This document shows positions 56,136-64,000 of a stretch of DNA of 64,000 nt, one piece after another. The notes under the pieces are model-generated. The model was not told the DNA's origin and made no database searches. It worked only from the letters and a program-made list of their open reading frames with translations. A program made the translations under genes and the position numbers. The stretch spans positions 682,001 to 746,000 of the forward strand of contig NHNW01000008.1 in NCBI GenBank assembly GCA_002786025.1. Direction: 5' to 3'. This DNA is from Zasmidium citrigriseum (taxonomy: Eukaryota; Ascomycota; Dothideomycetes; Mycosphaerellales; Mycosphaerellaceae). Numbering within the stretch: the stretch's first letter is position 1; each line of letters starts with the position of its first letter.

Positions 56136-57034
56136 ATGGCGGAAATCCGTCGCAAGCTAGTTATCGTTGGAGACGGTGCCTGTGGAAAGACCTGTCTCCT
56201 CATGTGAGTCCCCATGTCCCAGCGTCTGCTCACGCGCCCGCCGTATCTGTACTGATCGTGCTGCAGCGTCTTCTCCAAGGGTACCTTCCCAGAGGTTCGT
56301 CTCCCACTCGCTGCTCCGCCCCTTAGCCACCGCACCGCGTCATCACGCCCCGATAAGGCGCACAACCTCCGACGGACGCTCTCACCCGTATTCAATGTCC
56401 GTACAGCACTGACACGCAGCACTGCAGGTCTACGTCCCAACCGTCTTCGAGAACTATGTCGCCGATGTTGAGGTGGATGGCAAACACGTTGAGCTAGCGC
56501 TATGGGATACGGCTGGTCAGGAAGACTATGACCGTCTGCGACCTCTCTCATACCCCGACTCGCACGTCATCCTCATCTGCTTCGCCATCGACTCGCCAGA
56601 TTCGCTCGACAACGTACAAGAGAAGGTAGGCAACTGCTCACGTGCCTCGAGCCCGTATACTTGATGCTGATTGGCTGCGCAACACAGTGGATCTCAGAAG
56701 TCCTACATTTCTGCCAGGGCTTGCCCATCATCCTTGTTGGATGCAAGAAGGATCTCAGATACGACCAGAAGACGATTGAGGAGCTGCACAAGACTTCGCA
56801 GAAGCCAGTGACACCCGAGCAGGTATGAATACATCACTACCGAGGTAATCAAGAAGCGACCACAACTGACACTCCATCTCCCAGGCTGAAGACGTCCGCA
56901 AGAAGATTGGTGCCCAAAAGTACCTCGAGTGCTCCGCCAAGACCAACGAAGGCGTCAGGGAAGTGTTTGAGCACGCCACGCGCGCCGCACTGCTCACGCG
57001 GAAGAAGAAGGAGAAGAAGTGCTCGATCCTGTAA
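56136..57034 (+). CDS. RHO1: Rho1 small GTPase
   Basis: Membrane-anchored GTPase controlling glucan synthase, the cell-wall integrity pathway and actin polarity. Five exons: 56136..56203, 56267..56294 (28 nt), 56428..56625, 56688..56822 and 56885..57034; 192 aa. G1 loop GDGACGKT is at residues 12-19, the switch I effector loop VPTVFENY is at about 35-42, and [17 protein letters not shown] follows for G3/switch II. CKKD replaces the usual NKxD as in other Rho proteins, and the G5 element is CSAKT. A Rho insert helix lies around residues 120-135. The polybasic tail [10 protein letters not shown] ends in a CaaX box with Leu last, favouring geranylgeranylation. All motifs are intact. The extended promoter and intron-rich 5' half are typical. 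Confidence 0.95.
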
Positions 57035-59095
57035 ACTACTCATACCCACATGTCACAATCAGCCCGTCGAAGTCCCAACCGTCTTCTCGTCGTAACGACC
57101 CCTGGACACCACTACATCATGACAACACGAAAGCCCAAAGACAGATAATTTGCAACAACAACACAACACAACACACGGATGGGAGGCGATGGGAAGGGTG
57201 GAGCGAAGTTTTCTCGGCACGTCTGGCATAGATGTCGCTTGGAAGTGCGGATGATGCGAGGTTTCTTGCGTGTGGTGTTTCCGAGCGGGTGAGGGAGCGG
57301 AGGAGAGGAGCGGGCATTTCAGCTGGCTGAAACCTTTCTTTTACTGCTCGGCCAGCGAGGGAATGCCTTGTTGTCCTGCCTCGTTAGAATCATATCATGG
57401 CAATACCTGCTGGCGTTAGTTGGTTCGAGCAATGCGGCTTGTTCTTGATTCACAACATGGTCAGATTTCTCATCAGAACATCAAAGGTGAGGTCTGAGAG
57501 GAGGAGTGACACAGTTCTGTTCATCCCACGTATGATGGTCCTTCGAAGGCAACTGACACAAACAGGCAACGCCAACAGCTGACTCAAGGATCTTGTTCAA
57601 CAAGGCTCAGCAGATCAACACATGCAACATTGCCTAGGATTGGCAAGCGGTCACGCCGCCTGTTGAAGTCGTCTTACGAATTGCTTTATATACTTGACGT
57701 TGCGTAAGGCTATGCGGGACGAACGTGGGGATGGATACGAACGAGTCATGCCGTCCCTCCCTCCATGTCAGCCAGAGAGGAACGCTGCGGCTACACGAAT
57801 GAGAGAGGTCCTGCTTTGCACGTTTCACGGGATGCTTCAGCTTTATACAAGAAGCAGCAGTCACACGAGCTGAGGTGCAGAGCGTGGTAAACGCGGCTAA
57901 GACCTCGATCTCTCACGTGGCTGCCTCTATTGCAGATGGAGGGACAAAGAGGCCTCCACGGGATTGCTGCTTGCGAGATCAAAAGCGGCAGATGTTGTTC
58001 AGATGCGATGGATCTCGATACAGACTATCACACGACTACGACGACGACGCAGGCAAACGATATTGACGGCGTGATACGGTAAGGCTGAAGAGCATTCTAG
58101 AGAGAGGATTGCAGGTGGCGTGGTTGCTCACGCGAACGAACCCTTTTTCTTGGTTGGGATCGCTGCCCGCGTTTTCGTTGCACAAAGAACGTTCCCAGGA
58201 CGATCCGGACTGCAGTTGGTGTGACGGTGAGCAGCGTCAATTCTTCCACAAGACCGCCCGAGGACGAGAATTTACAGACTTTGGTCGGCCGGTATTCTCT
58301 CCACGGTCTGTCAATCCGCGGCGCGCAACAGCTGCCTTCACATGAAATCAGAAGGCCCTGGATGCGCTGATTGGTGCGCTTGTGCCGGGACCTTTTGTTA
58401 CGCCATTTGAACCGCACCCTTCCCTTTTACCTCCGAGTCCAACGATATTCGCTGAACCGCCGCCGCCCTCGAGTCTCTTCACCACCGCCGCCACTCTTCC
58501 AATATTCGCCCTCTCACGACCAGGCGAACGGACCAGCATTCACAGAAGGAGGGGTTCTCGCCCATTTCTGCCTCTCGCGCTTCCTGCGACTGGCCGCCAA
58601 CTCTTTCTTCCACCACCACAACCCACAACCACCTGCGCCGACGACGATGAACCTGTGTGCCTCCTCACAGCGCGTCCAGACAACATGTACATACCGATAG
58701 CTTGATCCCCGCGTCCGGTGAGTAGCGACTCGACATCTCCCTCGACTCGACACGTGCTCCCCTTCCCAAAACGCGCCTGGCCCCGCCGCTCGAAAGTGCG
58801 CGCCTCGAAAATGTGCACAGCGAGTTACTGACGGCTCTTTCTTCGCGCAGGGCGACCGCTCGCAAGGCACTCTCCTAGAGTGTGCCTACCTACCCTTCAC
58901 GCTCTCCCGATTCACCCACCTACCTTCTACCCGCTACATCCGCTCTTCTTTTCTACAACGACGACAGCTCTTCAAGACTCGCTATTCTCGGTCGTTCGTT
59001 TTATCCTTCGCATTCGCACAGAGTACCACTTCAATCAACAGACATACACGACTTGGCTCGAAGCGGGCATTCGAGGACATACAGATCGACAGAAT
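57035..59095. other. Intergenic region, 2.1 kb
   Basis: 3' end of Rho1 and a long upstream region of the phosphatase gene. From about 58390 to 59000 it is strongly pyrimidine-rich on the plus strand, suggesting a long 5' leader or promoter. No supported gene. Confidence 0.5.
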
Positions 59096-60385
59096 ATGCC
59101 CCAGCTTCGAGAGAACATCGCAGGCGGCGAGGGAGTTGCTGTCGCCACAATGGGTTCTACAGCGACCAATTCCGGCATGCAGAGCAAGCAGATCCATGAG
59201 GAGGCAGTGTCGGAGCGACGACTGAGAGACGCTGTGGATGGAGGTACATTCTCCAGCTGCGATTTGCTCTTGTGGAACTCTTCTGACTTGACTTAGTGGA
59301 ACCCTCGTCCTCGAGGCCACCCTCACCACCAGAGACTCGATCTTCGACTCCTCGAGTCTCCATCGCGCCTTGTCCAGCGCGACTCACACCTCTTGTTCCG
59401 CCAGTGAACTACGGCGCTGTCGAGAAGTACACCATCTTCAGAAGTGGCTTCCCACAAGACCGCAATGTCGAGTTCCTCGAGGGACTCGGACTGAACGGCA
59501 TGATGTACGCTCGTTCGTGTTGTGTGCTAAAGTGGCATGGCTGACCCCATCTTCAGCACCCTCGTGGAAGAAGAGATGAAGCCTGAAGTGGCCAAATTCA
59601 TCGACATGTATGGCATTAACCATGCTCTGATCCCAATCAAAGCGAACAAGGAGGGCGAGATCCGGGCCTCGATGGACAGCCTCTGCGAAGCCATTCTCTA
59701 TCTCATGAACCCGCACAACCATCCAGTTTACATCCACTGCAATCGCGGCAAGCATCGAACCGGCTGTGTCATCGCCTGTCTGCGCAAGTGCCAGTCGTGG
59801 CCCATAGAAGAGGTCCTCGCCGAGTACGACACATACGCAGGCGACAAGGCTCGTCCTGAAGATAAGATGCTCATCAGATCCTTCGACCCGGCCATTGTCT
59901 TCAAATACGCACAGAAGGAGAAGATGCTCGAGAGCTGGCCCGCCATTCGGAGAAAGGACTCCGTCATGAATTGCCATCCCGTCGACATCTTCGATCTGGT
60001 CTCGTGGCTCCCAGCTCATAACACGGCGCTGATTTCCAGCGATGATGACGAGGATATGTCTGACGATGATGGCGTCATGATTGCCCAGCGGGTCCTCAAG
60101 GCGAACCATAAGGTGTACGCGGCGCAAGATAAGGTCGCAGTCGCCGACTTCGACATGGTGGAGAAGGAGACAGAGCAGGCAGACGAAGCCGCTCTGCATA
60201 TGGAGGAGGTCAGTAACATCGACCCGCAACTCAGCGAAGGTCAGAAGCAGGGAGGAGAAGAGAGCGTCACCCGGTACGACTGGAACAATGGCAACACAAA
60301 CGACACGACCGAAAATGTCGCCTACGCCTCATCGACGACTCAGCCCCTGTCCGTGTCGCCTGTCCGCGCCAGAGCTGCGGCATAG
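59096..60385 (+). CDS. Atypical dual-specificity/tyrosine phosphatase, SIW14/OCA family
   Basis: Exons 59096..59243, 59297..59504 and 59557..60385 (introns 53 and 52 nt), 394 aa. The family N-terminal block PPVNYGAVEKYTIFRSGFP lies in exon 2. The catalytic loop HCNRGKHRTG with Cys180 and Arg186 is in exon 3, preceded by the MDSLCEAILYLMNPHNHPVYI strand. Yeast relatives (Siw14, Oca1, Oca2) act on inositol pyrophosphates or in oxidant-induced arrest; the RGKHRTG loop with its Lys and His resembles the Siw14 type. About 150 extra C-terminal residues, acidic and low in complexity, go beyond the catalytic domain. The 49-residue first exon is less certain than the rest. No targeting signal seen. 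Confidence 0.85.
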
Positions 60386-62878
60386 GAGGCCATGTCTCGA
60401 GAGCTCGATGCAATTCCCAGCCGGACCTCGAAACGAAGACCTTTGCCGGCTGAGAGATGGTACTTTTGCCATCGGACAAACAGATACAGGAGCGTGATGA
60501 TGTCTTCAGACTTCACGAGATGACGGAGAAGCAAGAGAAAAGTGGTTTCGGTCTTCTGGATTTTGTTTTGTGATGATGAACTATTAGCGTTGGCGCTGGT
60601 GGGAAAAACTCATAAAAGGGGCGCGCTCGATCGTAGAGCTGCGCGGTGTTTCTGCTTTTGATGCTACTGCTCTCTTGGATACTACTGGACTGGCTTGGAC
60701 CGTTTTGACTAGTACTGCCTATGATTCATGCATGGGTGGGAGGGGATATGGGTTACAGACACGATTTGAAGATATTCGGGGTCTTCTCTGTGAGATCCAT
60801 GGATTACTTGGGTATCAGTAGTGTGGCTATTGAATCGAATGCGATTGGGGTTGAGACCTTGGGTCTGGCCTTGAGAGACAAACAGGAGAGACTTCTTTTC
60901 TCATTCCTTCTTCGTGCTCATACGTGCCGCTCTCTGTCCTCGATTTGACAATATGGAAGCTTGCACTTACGTTGAGCTACTATACCGATTCTCGTACTAT
61001 CGGTCGACCTATCGTGCTGCGTCTAATGAATGCATCTCGGCGAGCAACGACGGAGCCAAGTCCTCTGCTTCAGGACACAACTCCGCCTTGCCTGCAGAAG
61101 TCGGAGGCTTTTTCTCCTTCGCTTGCACGCTTGCAGCGTCGGGGACCCGGGACTGTGGAATGGGGACCCGCGCGTTGCGGCAAGAGCAATATCGAGGGCT
61201 TGGGTGCTGCGGGACTAGGCCCGGCGGCTGCAGGTGTGGAAGGGGTGTGGATTGGCTTGCAGGATGGGAAGGGGTGTGGTTTTCTAGCTTGGTGCGCTGC
61301 GTGTAGGGCAGGGCATGGTGGTCGGCAGTTGGAGGGTGGTGAAGCGAGTACGAAGTGCGTTTGCGCGGTGCTTGGTGAGGTGCTTTGTAAGAGGTTGCAG
61401 CGTGGTGGTTTTGCTAAGGAGATGGGAGATGGGTTTTGGTCCTGGACGTTGTCTGTGTTGGGTGGACGTTTGACGTGAGAGGGAAAGCAGAGGGAGATGG
61501 GCGATTTATCAGAGGCAGAGTCGGAGTCTGCGTCTGTTGAGAACTTCGCTCTCCTCCTCTTTCGCCTAGTCAATGGCAACCCCTGTCGCTGTGGCTAGTG
61601 AAAGTGGTGCTTGTCGCGACTTCACCAAGAGCGTGGGGGTCTTGTCGATGCTATCGTCCCAATCATTACTGCATCGATGACAGCGCTGTCTCATATCTTG
61701 CTGACGAGTACATTGCATCGAGTCGAGTCGACAGGGGACATAGTCGTGCTGGCAGACGAGAAGACAGCCAATGGTAGTGGTTCTGATTCGGTCTCGGATC
61801 TTTAGGGAACCTCATTGTCTGCTAAACCATTTAGTGCTGGTCAGGCTACATATCAACGTGGACGTGGTTGGTTTTGAGTAGGTATGCTTGTTCTTCGTAC
61901 AGTAGTTGCCGCCGGCGAGGTCTCGGACGGATTTAGGACGGACGACGGGAAGTGAATGGATGGGCTTTCACATGCCGATTGCTGGACTTCGCTGGTGTTG
62001 GACTAGTGGCTAGGGTTTCGGCTTGGGAGTTGGCGGTGATGGTATGTTTGGTGGGCGGTGATTGTGGAAAACTTCGGCATGTTGTAGTTTTGGAATCAGG
62101 ATGATGAGACCGTTGCCTTTGATCGGAAAGGTGACTTTTCGGAGCCGTAATGCTGTGAAGACGTGGCTGTGACGTCCGAGTCTGGCATATGCCGAAGAGA
62201 TAGGTGTTGTATTCCATGTCGCAGAAGAAGATCAAAGAGTTGGGAAGACGTGGAATGGTAACAGACTTCCTTCAAGAATAGATCCTCCCGCATCGCTGAT
62301 GAAGCATGTGACATGTCGTGTGTTCCCGCAGGTATTTACATTCTCATGTGTTGGTATCGTGGAGAGCCTGAAGTCATGTATTTGAATCCTTCCTGTCCCG
62401 TGCCATGCATGTTTCGGACGGAATTACTGCGCTTGAACGGTTCGTGGTGCGCCTCTTAATCTTGAGAATGTGATGTCCTGCGTCGCATGCATCTGCATGT
62501 TGGTGGGCTGTACAGTTCTTCGTCGTAGAGACCGGTCACCGGTTCTTGAATGATTCCTGAGAGTAGTCAGTAGTGATTTTGTGGCGCTCGACGGCAGCGG
62601 GCCAGAGGTGGTGAATTGCGAGAACGGGTGGTATGTGCTGTGCTGTACAAGGCAAGAGCGTGTAATCTCTCGCGAAAGGATCGTTAAGCATACAGTCAGG
62701 GTACCGTCATCCTCGTATCCTGACACATTTTCCATCTTCCTCTTTCTTCCCCCACGACTTCGTTCGGGGTGTCACACAAACGCCGTGCTAGGGCTCACGG
62801 CAAAGGCCCCCTCCCCCTCGACTGTGTCACGCTGACAGCAGCCTTACCTGCTGACCACAACCTCCCCCAACCCCCAGC
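60386..62878. other. Convergent intergenic region, 2.5 kb
   Basis: Between the 3' ends of the SIW14-like and YVH1 genes. Open frames of 170-185 codons on both strands around 60924-61579 overlap each other, have G- or C-rich low-complexity content and no domain; I do not accept them as genes. Nothing else seen. Confidence 0.5.
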
Positions 62879-64000
62879 CTATAGATTCTGCCGCCCGGGT
62901 CCCGGTCTGCTGCTGGCTGCTGACGGTGGCACCCGGATGCCCATAGCCGCGCCGCTTTCCTGTTGCGCCGCTCTTGACTTTGCTTCATCAATCCTTCCCT
63001 TCGCCAGGCTAATGCCAGGTACAACCCAGTCGCCGCAGCTACATTGCATGCCTTGCCAAGCGTACTTTCCAACATTCGTCTTACACTTCGGGCATTCGAG
63101 CCGTCCATCCAGCTTCCCTTGCTCGAGCTCTGGTCTCATCCAGGAGAGTGGGTCTAGGAAGTAGTGCGCACATGCCGATGATGTTCGTTTTGGCGAGGTT
63201 TCACTGCCCTCTTGGCGAGGTTGGTGGTTGACGAGATACTGTGAGGTTGCGAGAGTCCGTCTGTCCTGGTTTTAGTACAACGTCACAAGGTTGCGTCGTG
63301 TTCCTTCTCACCTGCATTTCCGACATCGAAGATCAAACTCGGCGACACCAGAGCCCTGGGAATGCTCGTCCTCGAATCTGATCTTGTCCGCTTCGGGTGG
63401 CTGGCCGCATGCGCGACTGAGCTTTACTTCTTGGAGATATAGCCATCTTTGGTAGGCGGGTACTTGATCGAGATCGTCTGGTGCGCCCATCTCGTGCCAG
63501 AGATTGAGTTGATCCATGAAGCCATCGTTTGGTTCGGCGAGCGGCCTGTTGACCCGTATCCTCTCCAATGCTTCAACAGGGCTGATGCCGTAGCGGTGGA
63601 TCAGGTAAGCGCAGACGCAAGTCGCGGAGCGCGACTTGCCCATGGCACTATCAAGTCAGCAGTTGGTGTCAATTCCATTTCGAAGAAAGCGGGGTTGGAC
63701 ATGTCATGTCCGAGATGCTCCAGAAAGAGGATGTGGTTGAGTAAGAAAGTTGTATCAACACCATGTGACGTGCATGTGGCTTCGCGCCTGCCATCTTGGG
63801 TCGTTCAATGTGGAGGAAGGAAGGAGGGAAAAGAGATGCCTGCGAAAGTCGGAATCGCACTCACCAATGAACAAACACTCCGCCGCCTGCATTGAGTCCC
63901 TCCTGGATGAACTTGACGCATTCGGGAAAGGACTGAAGAAGATTTTCGTCATCGACATCGTCGACCTCTACAACCTTGTGGGCGTAGCCTTCAAACAGGT
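62879..64000 (-). CDS. YVH1: YVH1 dual-specificity phosphatase (5' part beyond window edge)
   Basis: Needed for late 60S ribosome maturation (release of Mrt4) in yeast; combines a phosphatase with a zinc-binding C-terminus. Exons on the minus strand: 63865..>64000, 63312..63647 and 62879..63260 (introns 217 and 51 nt). The catalytic loop HCAMGKSRSAT is split by the first intron, with the His in the edge exon and Cys across the junction. NRPLAEPNDGFMDQL follows, as usual in DSPs. The zinc-binding part has RCRKCRRTLATSQ, then CAHYFLDPLSWM and CPKCKTNVGKYAWQGMQCSCG with a VVPGI end, matching the Yvh1 zinc domain. The last intron uses a GACAG acceptor, skipping CCAG 6 nt earlier, because only that keeps the zinc domain in frame. 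The N-terminus lies past 64000. Confidence 0.9.

Noticed and set aside
60924..61579. Overlapping open frames of 185 codons (plus) and 169 codons (minus)
   Set aside because: They lie antisense to each other in a G-rich low-complexity stretch; the minus frame lacks an ATG, and neither has recognisable content.

Overview
This 64 kb window is nuclear DNA of a filamentous ascomycete (Pezizomycotina). A Dothideomycete is my best guess, from overall gene style only. The evidence is short GT-AG introns (mostly 41-70 nt), dispersed monocistronic genes on both strands, a single dispersed 5S rRNA gene, Zn2Cys6 regulators, Rho1, PHO81 and YVH1, and several small secreted cysteine-rich proteins. I see no recognisable transposon, CRISPR array or tRNA. 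I support 32 protein genes and one 5S rRNA gene. Splice sites were set by hand from GT/AG signals, reading frame and family resemblance.

Layout. 1-5.2 kb holds housekeeping genes: the 3' part of PHO81, a small membrane protein, the rRNA methyltransferase BMT5 and mitochondrial ribosomal protein uL24m. 5.9-10.4 kb holds two cell-surface or secreted proteins: a GPI-type serine/threonine-rich protein whose signal peptide sits on a separate first exon, and a double-psi beta-barrel secreted protein. A gene-poor 2.8 kb stretch follows, then an SDR oxidoreductase and a cytosolic polysaccharide-deacetylase-family enzyme, a small secreted protein, and the 5S rRNA gene.

18.5-26.1 kb is a probable nucleoside/nucleobase-use cluster: Zn2Cys6 regulator, 2-oxoglutarate/Fe(II) dioxygenase, NCS1 permease and nucleoside hydrolase. 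The dioxygenase/permease divergent promoter and the hydrolase upstream region share an identical 16-bp palindrome-centred element in opposite orientation, a good candidate operator. The regulator appears to carry an in-frame TAG. 29.2-34.8 kb is a second catabolic cluster: an AtsA-type sulfatase, a Zn2Cys6 regulator and a sugar-porter-family MFS transporter.

35-44 kb is the least explained part. It holds a secreted protein made of two near-identical repeats, an orphan protein, a GlnD-like nucleotidyltransferase, and a divergent pair of long helix-rich proteins. The pair's architecture recalls two-component alpha-helical pore-forming proteins; this is a hypothesis from shape, not an identified homology. 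44.4-49.2 kb returns to metabolism and transport (FMN reductase, acyl-CoA thioesterase, EamA/DMT transporter). 49.7-51.3 kb holds a tandem pair of paralogous orphan genes with duplicated promoter elements at identical spacing. 52-64 kb holds an F-box-like protein, a basic secreted protein, Rho1, a SIW14/OCA-type phosphatase and the YVH1 phosphatase, which runs off the right edge.
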